Shown one piece after another: positions 1-10,104 of a stretch of DNA of 64,000 nucleotides. Under the pieces are notes generated by a model, which was given only the letters and a program-made list of their open reading frames with translations, ran no database searches and was not told the DNA's origin. The DNA comes from Selaginella tamariscina (lineage: Eukaryota; Streptophyta; Lycopodiopsida; Selaginellales; Selaginellaceae). The position numbers and the translations under genes were made by a program. Where the stretch lies: positions 1 through 64,000 of the forward strand of contig PUQB01000444.1 in NCBI GenBank assembly GCA_003024785.1, in the 5' to 3' direction. Each line of letters begins with the position of its first letter. Positions within the stretch are counted from its first letter, which is position 1.

Positions 1-858
1 ATGTTAGTATATAATGGTCAGATAGACATTATACTAAAGGGATTTATATGCACATCTAGACACATTGATGCGACACACACACACAATTATATGAATGATC
101 TGGAATGTAGTATATCACACACAACTCAGTAAATCCCACTAACCAAAGTATACATGACTAATAGCTTACTGGTCAAGCCTGGAAGAGATGTAGTAAGCAT
201 AGTACATACACAGACTCTATGACATCACAACAATGTAAGCAGTATAAGATTATATATATGCATGCACGCACGTGCGAGCACACACACACACGCACACAGT
301 AACTGGTGTGACTTGAGTTCGATACAGAGAATTTCATAGTTTACTCTTTGAAAAGGAGCATGGGCATTTGATTATCCTGTTCCGCTCAAGAAATATCATC
401 TCAAAACAAAACATTAGAACAAAGCTTTTATATACAGAAACATAGCTTATATCGTATGCACATTGTTGTCTGTGTGTATATGTACATAAACCTAGCACAT
501 GTATATGTTCGGCAGTTTTGCACTTCATCACTATGCGCAGTGAACACACACACATATGATGCATATCTATCGTGGGTTGAAGCTTTTCAAGGACATATTA
601 CAAAATTTAACTGTAGCACATTTACTGTAGCAAAGTATATTATAAATGTGCCGTTTAAAAATGTAATTAACATATTATGTCAAATCCAACTTTGACTAAA
701 AAAAATTAAAAATTTATGCAGCCCCCGTATAATGCATCTGCATGCACATATATATAATAAACATAACATGGTATATATAACAATTTAAGTTTAAACACTG
801 AGTAACTTTGCTTAAACTGAGCATTCTGATTACGATTATTAAACTCAATATGAACATA

Positions 859-988
859 ATATGACATCTGAAAAGTATGTCATCTTATATCAGCCTTTTT
901 ACCTCACTGTTTAAAGTTGACATACACAATATGCCCCATAATCTGACATCAGAAAAGTATGTTTACCTCACTGTTTAAAGTTGACATA
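859..988 (+). repeat. Direct repeat upstream of the peptide gene
   Basis: Two imperfect copies of a block of about 45 bases lie in tandem. Each contains GACATC(T/A)GAAAAGTATG and then TACCTCACTGTTTAAAGTTG. The second copy ends about 25 bases before the TATA box. The mirror arm carries the same pair near 2627-2760. The position suits a promoter-proximal regulatory repeat, but that role is only inferred. Confidence 0.7.
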
Positions 989-1012
989 AGAATTAAGTGC
1001 GGAGATACTTAG

Positions 1013-1020
1013 TATATAAA
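1013..1020 (+). promoter_or_regulatory. TATA box of the cysteine-rich peptide gene
   Basis: A TATATAAA match lies 37 bases before the ATG at 1057. With the usual plant spacing of 25-35 bases, transcription would start around 1043-1053, giving a very short leader. That favours the ATG at 1057 over the upstream in-frame ATG at 997, which precedes the TATA box. Confidence 0.5.
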
Positions 1021-1056
1021 CAGGACTTGATTGTGCGGGTAAGCATAGTGTATAAG

Positions 1057-1335
1057 ATGGGGAAAACAGCATTAGCTATCATCTTATATTTTCTTATATT
1101 GATAACATTATCACAGGCGCAGCAACAATGCTTCAACGACGATAATACATGTCTACCTTTTAGCCGTATTACTTGTGACGAGTTGTGTAAATCATGCCAT
1201 GTTGGAAGAGAGGGAGAACGTTGTGCAAAGTGCCGAGGAGGAAGCTGCAGTTTTCTTAGATGCATATGTGATGCACCATGTAGTTTCTCCAACTGTCCCT
1301 TTCCTCCTTCACTTGAAGATGATGATATTGAGTAA
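1057..1335 (+). CDS. Small secreted 12-cysteine peptide
   Basis: The open frame encodes 92 residues from the ATG at 1057. An in-frame ATG at 997 would add 20 residues but lies upstream of the TATA box and would bury the signal peptide. Residues 1 to about 20 are a classic signal peptide: MGKTAL, a hydrophobic core (AIILYFLILI) and a likely cut after SQA, leaving an N-terminal Gln run. The mature part has 12 cysteines with spacing C6C7C3C2C8C2C4C4C1C3C4C, enough for six disulfides, and ends in an acidic DDDIE tail. This fits the broad class of plant secreted cysteine-rich peptides (defensin-like, antimicrobial or signalling), but the spacing matches no family I can name. No intron is needed. 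It sits in one arm of an inverted repeat; the other copy is frameshifted. Confidence 0.7.
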   Translation: MGKTALAIILYFLILITLSQAQQQCFNDDNTCLPFSRITCDELCKSCHVGREGERCAKCRGGSCSFLRCICDAPCSFSNCPFPPSLEDDDIE

Positions 1336-1502
1336 ATTGGATTGGACTTAAATTTTAATGTCATAAACTCTCCAAATATTCCATGAATGGGGAGATATTT
1401 AGTAAAACATTATTTTTAGATTGAGTAATTATAGGCCATGTGTATCCATCTACATATACAGAGATTGATGTTGTTATATGCACATGCACATGAATCCATA
1501 TA

Positions 1503-1778
1503 AATATAATCATAGTTACCAATTAAAGCATTGGGGTAAAAATTTGCTGTTAGTAATGCGTTTGTAACGTCACGTTCTTAACACATGTTTGAGTTTGAGT
1601 CAGGTCTCTTTTATATTCTGAATTTAAATTAATCTTTTCATTAGGTTCATCCATTTTCATTATTTAACATTCAATTGATTTGAAAACAAATGTTGCATTC
1701 GAATCAAAATTTACCATTTGTAACGCCATCTGTAACATGTACGTATGCAACAACGTTCGGAAGTTCGGCAGTAAACTA
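1503..1778. other. Segment present only in the left palindrome arm
   Basis: At about 1502 the left arm leaves register with the right arm and rejoins near 1779 (GATATAATTACATTGCTGG). The right arm runs straight across this point near 2110. The extra 276 bases are AT-rich, with no coding potential and no clear terminal repeats. This is either an insertion here or a deletion in the right arm. Confidence 0.6.
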
Positions 1779-1952
1779 TAGATATAATTACATTGCTGGT
1801 CTAGTGCAACGAACTATATCTATGCAATTAGTATTCAATGTTCGATCCACTTAAATAGGATCCACTTAAATCCAAGTTCTTTATTTACCTACAAAAGTGC
1901 AAAACCTATAACACACAAAGTTACAGTTTCATTTTTTGAGTTAAAAACTTCT

Positions 1953-2022
1953 TCACTGCCTGGGAATTGAACCGGGGTTTGTTTCGTGGTAGGGAACTAT
2001 TCTACCAGTAGACCAGCAGTGC
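1953..2022 (-). tRNA. tRNA-Gly(ACC)-like sequence, probably a pseudo-tRNA
   Basis: Read on the minus strand this is a 70-base tRNA-like unit in the loop of the big inverted repeat. A six-pair acceptor stem is formed by GCACTGC and GCAGTGA. The D-arm contains TGGTCTACTGGTAGAATA, very close to plant tRNA-Gly. The anticodon loop is CTACCAC, giving ACC (Gly) at 1988-1990. The T-loop is TTCAATT. Defects are a mismatch in the anticodon stem and one or two in the T stem, so it may be a tRNA relic or tRNA-derived repeat rather than a working gene. No intron is seen. Confidence 0.5.
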
Positions 2023-2055
2023 TTTAAATAACAGTTTATCTTCAAGTGGGTGGAG

Positions 2056-3720
2056 GCGAATACTAATTGCATAGATATAGTTCGTTGCACTAGACCAGCA
2101 GTGTAATTATATCTATATGGATTCATGTGCATGTGCATATAACAACATCAATCTCTGTATATGTAGATGGATACACATGGCCTATAATTACTCAATCTAA
2201 AAATAATGTTTTACTAAATATCTCCCCATTCATGGAATATTTGGAGAGTTTATGACATTAAAATTTAAGTCCAATCCAATTTATTCAATATCATCATCTT
2301 CAAGTGAAGGAAAGGGGACAGTTGGAGAAACTACATGGTGCATCACATATGCATCTGAGAAAACTGCAGCTTCCTCCTCGGCACTTTGCACAACGTTCTC
2401 CCTCTCTTCCAACATGGCATGATTTACACAACTCGTCACAAGTAATACGGCTAAAGGTAGACATGTATTATCGTCGTTGAAGCATTGTTGCTGCGCCTGT
2501 GATAATGTTATCAATATAAGAAAATATAAGATGATAGCTAATGCTGTTTTCCCCATCTTATACACCATGCTTACCCGCACATACAAGTCCTGTTTATATA
2601 CTAAGTATCTCCTCACTTAATTCTTATGTCAACTTTAAACAGTAAGGTAAACATACTTTTCTGATGTCAGATTATGGGCATATTGTGTATGTCAACTTTA
2701 AACAGTGAGGTAAAAAAGGCTGATATAAGATGACATACTTTTCAGATGTCATATTATGTTCATATTGAGTTCAATAATCGTAATCAGAATGCTCAGTTTA
2801 AGCAAAGTTACTCAGTGTTTAAACTTAAATTGTTAAAATACATCAATGACTTATTAATCCATATAATACAATATTTTATTTAAAACTAAAACTCATTTGA
2901 AAATGGTTTTGAGAATTTATAATAAAGAGATATATACCACGTTATTTTATTATATATATATATGCTATAATATGTGCATTATACGGCGGCTGCATAAATT
3001 TTAATTTTTTTGTTAGTCAAAGCTGGATTTGACATAATATGTTAATTACATTTTTAAACGGCACATTTATAATATACTTTGCTACAGTAAATGTGCTACA
3101 GTTAAATTTTGTAATATGGTCCTTGAAAAAGTTTCAACCCACGGTAGATATGCATCATGTGTGTGTGTGTTCACTGCGCATAGTGATGAAGTGCAAAACT
3201 GCCCAACATATACATGTGCTAGGTTTATGTACATATACACACAGTTAACAATATGCATACGATATAAGCTATGTTTCTGTATATAAAAGCTTTGTTCTAA
3301 TGTTTTGTTTTGAGATGATATTTCTTGAGCGGAACAGGGATAATCAAATGCCCATGCTCCTTTTCAAAGAGTAAACTATGAAATTCTCTGTATCGAACTC
3401 AAGTCACACCAGTTACTGTGTGTGTGTGTGTGCTCGCACGTGCGTGCATGCATATATATAATCTTATACTGCTTACATTGTTGTGATGCATAGAGTCTGT
3501 GTATGTACTATGCTTACTACATCTCTTCCAGGCTTGACTAGTAAGCTATTAGTCATGTATACTTTGGTTAGTGGGATTTACTGAGTTGTGTGATAATATA
3601 CTACATTCCAGCTCATTCATATAACTCTGTTGTGTGTGTGTGTGTGGCATCAATGTGTCTAGATGTGTATAAATCCCTTTAGTATAATGGATCATAATAC
3701 CTCTATCTGACCATTATATA
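2056..3720 (-). repeat. Right arm of the large inverted repeat
   Basis: This is the reverse complement of 8-1836, lacking the 1503-1778 segment and carrying an extra AT-rich stretch near 2838-2960. By eye the arms differ by scattered substitutions and small indels, mainly in microsatellites, so the duplication is fairly recent or has been homogenised. Confidence 0.9.
2281..2556 (-). pseudogene. Second copy of the cysteine-rich peptide gene, frameshifted
   Basis: This is the right-arm counterpart of 1057-1335, with the same ATG, signal peptide and first two cysteines (CFNDDNTCLP). One T is missing straight after the CLP codons compared with the left copy. The reading frame therefore shifts and most of the cysteine scaffold is lost. 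A second indel near the end restores the frame, so the product would still finish with SLEDDDIE. The result is an open frame with a secretion signal but a scrambled, mostly cysteine-free middle. It is either a young pseudogene or a peptide with a new core; the pseudogene reading is simpler. Confidence 0.75.
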
Positions 3721-3789
3721 TTAATATCTCTTTAAATCAATATATAGTTACATGTTTTATACTAGAGCTACCAGTCTACATATACTAGT

Positions 3790-4121
3790 CTCTATTTATG
3801 TATATTTGCATCATCCGCTGTTTGTCCTCCTCTCCTTGCACATCGCCACCTGATTCCTTCCCTTTTGACTTCGGTCCTTTGCGCTTTGCCTGTTTCCTTT
3901 GGAACAACTCTATTTTCTTCCTAACCTATTTCATCCAAGCCACAATCTCCGGTCCTGCTGGCTCTCCATGTTGGCGTACATAGTCTGTAATTACTTGCAC
4001 CCAGGTAAACGTCATCGTTGATGAAGGTTCTCCTCTTTTCTCCAATTCCTGCATAGCGCAAGGTGCTCCCGCAGCCTTTTCAACAGGTACCGAACTACTC
4101 TCATCGGCTTCTTCGCCTTCA
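3790..4121 (-). pseudogene. Broken coding fragment of unknown origin
   Basis: On the minus strand this GC-richer block reads as protein-like sequence starting EGEEADESSSVPVEKAAG, continuing through MTFTWVQVITDYVRQHGEP and IVAWMK, then a stop codon (3926-3928), then a lysine-rich tail (RKKIELFQRKQAKRKGPKSK). The single stop, the low-complexity charged tail and the absence of a start suggest a fragment of a gag-like or nuclear protein. I do not recognise the family. It lies just outside the inverted repeat. Confidence 0.4.
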
Positions 4122-4139
4122 ATCCATCATACAATGACA

Positions 4140-4761
4140 TGACTGGATAACATTTATATATACTACGTAGTTAATGCACGCGCATATATGTATACATATA
4201 GTTACATATGTATATACATATGACTATAGCACAAAAACGTAAAATCGTTATAAATTCCATGTGTACAACATACACAAACATATCTAAATCTATGATTTAG
4301 CTTATGGACAAATATGCACATCTTTATATGTACGTATCTATGTGTATCTTGGATGTGTGTTAACATGAAAACACACACACACACACACTATATATATATG
4401 TGTGTGTGTATGTATGTATAATAATTTATCTATAAACAGGTATATGTGTGTCCCTCTCTATAAATGTAAGTGCATAGATACTTGTGCATATGCATATACA
4501 CATGTATATGTGTGTATATGTATATACAACCATCAATATATGTCACACAGTGCATACATGCAACTACATACTTATGTGTATGTGTGTGGTTATGACCACA
4601 ATGAACACAAAGGGACCAGAAGAGAGATCATCTTAAATATATGTACATATAAATGGACATATATCTGCGTGCCCATATGTGCGCTATATTATATTATATA
4701 TATATATATATATATGACGACACGAACATTTATCACCTGTATTTACATACACTCTCATGTG

Positions 4762-4806
<45 letters not shown>

Positions 4807-5457
4807 GCATATTTACATGATATGTTGGCCATATCTTTTCTGGTTCTATAGTTGAAATCGAAATATCTTTAATCATATTCTTTGATATCAATTTTTAACG
4901 TCCGTTTGTAAATCTCTCTCTCTCTCACTCACACACGCACACACACACACAACACATGCATCCTTTGGAAATGGTTACTTGTAGATACAGGGTGCAATGG
5001 CTAGACTTTCATGGAGTCCATATATAAAAATTTACTCATATAACCTAGCAACGGGAGTGCAAGTCGATACAAACGTATGTGTATGTATATATGTGCGTAT
5101 GGAAGGTATAGATGTATATTGCATATAACCCAAAACATCCCTCGAAGTTCGTTTAGGGCATGTGTGTACATGTATCCTTGTATATACACAAACATGTACA
5201 TATACACATGTCTATAGTTGCTATACACATTATGATTTCATCTTACAGAGACATTTATAATTACATATACGTGTGCATGTATGTATTTAGTTATGGCTTA
5301 TAATGTCAATTCGTGGTATGCTTGGATGTACACGTATACTTACTTATATACATATGACTAGACTTATGACAAATATACACATATGTACATGTATGGATGT
5401 ACACGTGTATCTAGGTATGTATATGTATGCTTGGATGCATGTATATACACATAATAA
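4140..5457. repeat. Microsatellite-rich block duplicated at 57060-59530
   Basis: No gene is seen. The block contains TG, CA and AT runs, for example near 4697-4715 and 4767-4803. Two stretches recur in order at the far end of the window: GTTAATGCAC... to the ATTTAG region (about 4170-4300 versus 57090-57215), and from TATAAACAGG through the ACCATCAATATATG region (about 4430-4620 versus 58750-58935). At 4958-5020 there is a reverse-oriented relic of the last LPP exon (CATCCTTTGGAAA followed by GCAATGGCTAGAC). Confidence 0.7.
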
Positions 5458-6609
5458 TTCATCTTTCTACTTATTATAACTTAATCTTACAAATTAACAT
5501 GATGTAAGCATATTGGAATGTTATTTAATGTAACGAGTATAACATGTGTATGTGTATATGTACATAGGTACACGCATAAAGAAATAGATGCATAGAATAT
5601 GAAGTGCACATATATATACATACGCATACGTTTGTATATACTTACACACGTACACTCCTATTGATAGATATATACGCTTCCATTTGCGTGAGTAAACTGT
5701 ACATATATGAACATATAGCTATTGCATCTTATATACATCTTATATTATTCTAGCTTTACTTTTAAATAATACAAAGCTTTAGAGCCTACAGCCTTGAAAT
5801 TAGATTAAAAAATGACACACACACACACAAAATGAATTACGTAGTTGCGTGTATGCACTGTTTGTATCCAGAAACATACATTGACGGCCGTATGTAAATG
5901 CGTATATATACATATACGTGGTATGTATATATATATACATAAAACATACATATATGTACATACATACATACATCCATATATATTATAGATAGATAGATAG
6001 ATAGATAGTGTGTGTGCGTGCACGTGCACGTGTGCGTGAGAGAGAGAGAGATGTTTTGGGTTTGTTTGTGTTTTATGATTTATAATTATACATATATATA
6101 CACATATACTTCATGTATTTGTGTATGTTCACACCTACATTACTTGACTTCGCTTTGTCTTTGTTTCTGATACTTCTCTTCCATTTATATTTCTATATAC
6201 ATATACACGTGTGTATGTGAATAATGCCTAGCTTATATATATGAGTATCTGAATGATCTACAGGTATGCATATACATCATCACGCTTCATGCTGTTAACT
6301 TTGTTTGTTTTTGTAATATATATATTGAAGATACGTGTCTGTGTAACTATACATTCACACTAACAAAGAAGATTAATAATACGCCTTTGTTCAGGTATCA
6401 TTTGCCTTCATTGGGTCTGTGTGTGTGTGTGTATGAGAATGGTGTGTATATACCACTCGTGTTTGTCTTATGAATGTATGCATATATGCATGTCTATATA
6501 TAGACACACACACACACACACATATACATATATATATAAATTATCCATGTATATACACACGTGTGCGTACACATACTTTCATGTTGTTGACGTTGTCTGC
6601 TTCTTGCAG
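5458..6609. repeat. Upstream part of the LPP segmental duplication, copy 1
   Basis: This matches 12545-13220 in order: the TTCATCTTTC(T/C)ACTTATTA stretch, the GGAATGTTATTTAATGTAAC stretch, the ATGCATAGAATATGAAGTGC stretch and the GTATCCA(A)GAAACATACATTGACGG stretch. It leads directly into the LPP exons. A short exon-like piece ending an intron (TTGTTCAG then GTATCATTTGCCTTC, about 6387-6415) may correspond to the YPF...P segment of plant LPPs. No N-terminal LPP exon was recognised upstream. Confidence 0.7.
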
Positions 6610-7747
6610 GTGATCCCCTTTCGAGTTCCGCTTGTGTTCATTGTTGGCTACTACATATACAAAAGTGATAGGCATGAGTTACATCATGCAATCATTGGTA
6701 AACTCCCTTTACACACACACGCACGCGCGCGCGCGCACGCACACACACACACACACACATATATAGAGAGAGAGACGCGTTTATAACGGTTTATATGTGT
6801 TTGCTCAGGGCTGTTTTTTGCTGTACTGGTTACAACAGTTGTCACAGACTCCCTGAAGAACCGGCCACGCCCTGATTTTTTCTGGCGTTGTTTTCCGGAT
6901 GGAATCGCGGTATGTATGTGTTTAACATGAAGTATATGTATACGTCTGTGCATATTATATAAATTATCCATGTATATACACGTGTGCGTATACACACACA
7001 CACACACACATACACATACATAAACACATGTTCGATTCTACAGAGATATAAACCAAATGGCGATGTAAACTGCACAGGAACTGGAGAGCAAGCAAACCAA
7101 GCATATAAAAGCTTCCCAAGCAATCATGCTTCATGTGAGTGATGCTGTGTATTATAATATAATATATACAGTGTGTGTGTGATACATACATACAAATGGG
7201 ATTTTTTTATTGTAGGGTCATTTGCGGGAATGTCGCGGATAGAATCACGTTTACTGGCCATAGAGAGCATGTAGTCAAGCAGGTTATTGTTGCAATTCCA
7301 CTTATTGCGGCCACTCTTGTGGGGATTTCTATTATGAATGATTACTGGCATCACTGGAACGATGTAGTTGCAGGACTTATAGGTAAGTGTGTGTGTATGT
7401 ATGTATGTGTATGTGTATATATAACGTATGTATATACACTACGTGTGTGTGTAGATTCTTATATATAGACTGATGTATGGTTTTCTATGAAGGGCTTGCT
7501 ATTGCATCTTATATCTACAGGCAGCGTTTTCCAAAGGAAGGATGTGAGTGTACACACACAAAAACACGTTTACAAATATATACACGCAATGTATATTATA
7601 TATATATATATATATTTATTTATTTATTTTGCAGCATGGTTTCAAATATTCCTCACGATACTGATCATGATATGGAGAATTGAAACCGACGTGAAATCTT
7701 ACTTGATAATCTCCCGCCATCGAAGTAATTATTTTATTATTTTGTGA
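6610..7747 (+). pseudogene. Lipid phosphate phosphatase (LPP/PAP2 family), decayed copy 1
   Basis: Six exon-like blocks with GT-AG borders align with plant LPPs, membrane enzymes that dephosphorylate phosphatidic acid: 6610-6697 (VPLVFIVGYYIYK, LHHAIIG), 6809-6909 ([30 protein letters not shown]), 7044-7134 (KSFPSNHAS), 7216-7382 (WSFAGMS, then [24 protein letters not shown]), 7493-7543 (ASYIYRQRFPKEG) and 7635-7747. Catalytic motif 1 (KX6RP) has lost three codons compared with copy 2. Motif 2 reads PSNH instead of PSGH. Motif 3 reads [12 protein letters not shown], so its conserved Arg is Ile. The 7216-7382 exon needs a frameshift between GMS and HVVKQ. The first exons were not found. Introns are about 100-130 bases and full of CA/TG runs. 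The family call is firm; activity is unlikely. Confidence 0.85.
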
Positions 7748-8617
7748 GGTTCCATTTTCATTAGTACATATCTAGTGAACATTAAAACTGTAAAATAAGA
7801 TTAGAGTTGTAAAAATTAAAATTGTGTTTATTTTAATTTTACTTTTAAATAATATAAAGCATTGAAAGTGTGTGTGTGTGTGTGTGTGTGTGTGTACACA
7901 TGGAAACTGTAATGATTTTATTATTTTGTATGTACAGTTATATGTAAGTATACATATATATACAGAGAGATTCTCTCACACATCCACACGCATATACACT
8001 TATAATATATTCAAAGTAATAAAATTTATTTTACTTTATTTTTTAAAATTCATATAAAGCTTACAGTACCTTATTTAATGTTTTTAAATTAAGTTTGCAA
8101 TAACTTCAGTAAATCAATTTAAATGAATTTACATCGAACTCCATTCCATTCACATTCATAATGCAAGCTTTAAGACATTATAAAAAAGTTAAATTTTAAA
8201 TATTAAAAACAGAAGTTAAAAACCGATTCTAAATACACGTCGTATACTCTGACAAGGCGCCTTTGTAAAATTGAAAATTTAAATTCAAATTTTAACAATA
8301 ATAAATAGAAAAACAATACACTTAAGGATACATATACAATAATACATGATATGTGATGACACATCCATCATTTTTGCAGGTCAATAAGTTGCATCTATAT
8401 ATACATGATATGTTTATATATCTACATATATACATATACACATGACGTGTGTGTACCCACTTAGGATCACACTGGTGACCTCCACTTGTGTTTACGCACA
8501 GATATGAGTATGTTGTTGCTTGTATTTACTGTGTATATCCAGAAACATATATTGGTGGGTGTGTGTGTATGTATATAAACGTGTACATACATACATCTAT
8601 CTATCTATCTATCTATC

Positions 8618-8656
<39 letters not shown>

Positions 8657-10104
8657 ACATACTAATATGTATCTATACATATGCACATACGAATGTATAC
8701 ATGATATGCATGACAAGTTTAATCTTTTGGTTACTATTAATAAATAAGAATTAATTACATCATATAAAGATACAGATATAACATGAGACCTTTATCGATC
8801 TTTTTCTTTTGGTGTATATAGACGTGCACATGTATATGTGTATACATGTTTGTGTACATACACAGATATCCAAGCATATATGTACACACATAGACAGATA
8901 GATGCATAGCCATGTATTATATATGTAATATATATTACATATAAGTGTGTGTGTGAGAGAGAGAGAGACATACGTCTATATCTATACTAAGGACATATAG
9001 ACACACAAATGTATAGATACGCAGTACATCCTTGAATATATTTGTGTGTACATGTAAACTTCTTAACGTAGCTATTGCATCTTATAGCTCAAAGGATGGA
9101 CATGAGTGTACACACACGTGCACACATTTACAAATACACACACATATGTGTGTTAATGTGTACCGTGAATCGACTATTCCTCACAATAACGATTTGGAGA
9201 AATGAAACAATCCCCACCATCGAAGTGCTTTTTTGGTTTTGATTAGAATATCTATACAGAACATTAAAAATGTAAAATCAGATTAATGCTGTAAGAATTA
9301 AATCTGTTTTTATTATTTTAAATAACATAAATATTTTGTCAAAACCCAGTTGGCCATTACGTTCTTTAAAGGTTTAACACTTTGTATGATGCATGAACTT
9401 TTAAGTTAAAAGTATATGCATCATACAAATTTGTTTAATTCAAAAATTCTATATACCTCCATAACACAAGCTTCTTCCAAAAAAGATTAATGTGCAAAAT
9501 CAAAATAGTTAAATTACTGATTCCAAAAAAATGTATGTATGTGTCAGGTGAGGTATTTGTGGTTACTGGGAGAGAGTATCTAAAAGTTATATCTATCTAT
9601 TTATAGATAGTATGTGTGTGTACATATATATGTATATAATATAAAATGTGTTTGTATATCTAAAGATATATACATTCATCAAAGTTTCATGTTGTATATG
9701 TGTAGTTATATGTACATGATATGTGTTTGAACACACACGTTCTTTGCACTTTCATGCTGTTGACTTGGTCTTTGTATGTATGTGTCCATGTATATTTACA
9801 TATATACATATTATTTATATATAAAAACTGATTCTAAGAGAATATGCTTAAGGACATGATGAGTATGTTTTTGTTCAGGTTTCCTCTGGTTGGTGTGTGT
9901 AAGATGCACACATACATATACACATAACCAACTAGATGCATAAACATGTGTTTTATATGCAATATATATCTATATATTTGGCATATTGCAACCTATAGCA
10001 ATTTTCCAAAGGACTCATTTGTGTGTATATGAGAGAGAGATTTCACACACACATATACACACACATATACGTATGCACAATAAGATCTAGGTTTAGGGTA
10101 TTCG
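7748..10104. other. Microsatellite-rich DNA with LPP exon relics, no gene seen
   Basis: Long TG runs lie at about 7868-7895 and 8626-8654. Relics of the ASYIY...RFPK exon appear near 9070-9100 (GCTATTGCATCTTATAGCTC then AAAGGATGGACATG) and 9985-10010 (AATTTTCCAAAGGACTC). A copy of the dispersed GTATGTTGTTGC...CAGAAACATATATTGG block lies at about 8505-8560. Open frames across the repeats are low complexity. Confidence 0.6.

Larger units (their letters stand above)
8..1836 (+). repeat. Left arm of a large inverted repeat
   Basis: This arm matches 2056-3720 in reverse complement over almost its whole length, beginning with TATATAATGGTCAGATAG near the left edge, whose reverse complement closes the right arm near 3720. 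The arms contain the same peptide gene, promoter, flanking direct repeats and microsatellites. The left arm is longer because about 1503-1778 has no partner in the right arm. The match stops inside the window on both sides, so the unit looks complete. It could be an inverted duplication or a foldback-type element; no transposase was seen. Confidence 0.9.

Noticed and set aside
997-1056. Upstream in-frame ATG giving a 112-residue peptide
   Set aside because: It lies before the TATA box and would put 20 polar or basic residues ahead of a good signal peptide; the ATG at 1057 is preferred.
993-1364. Minus-strand 123-codon frame opposite the cysteine-rich peptide gene
   Set aside because: It is a shadow of the plus-strand gene: the plus strand has a TATA box, signal peptide and cysteine pattern, the minus frame has none.
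4402-4851. A 149-codon plus-strand open frame rich in Y, I, C and H
   Set aside because: It is a translation of TATG/TGTG/TATA microsatellite DNA and is not conserved in the duplicate block at 58637-59107 beyond the repeat composition.
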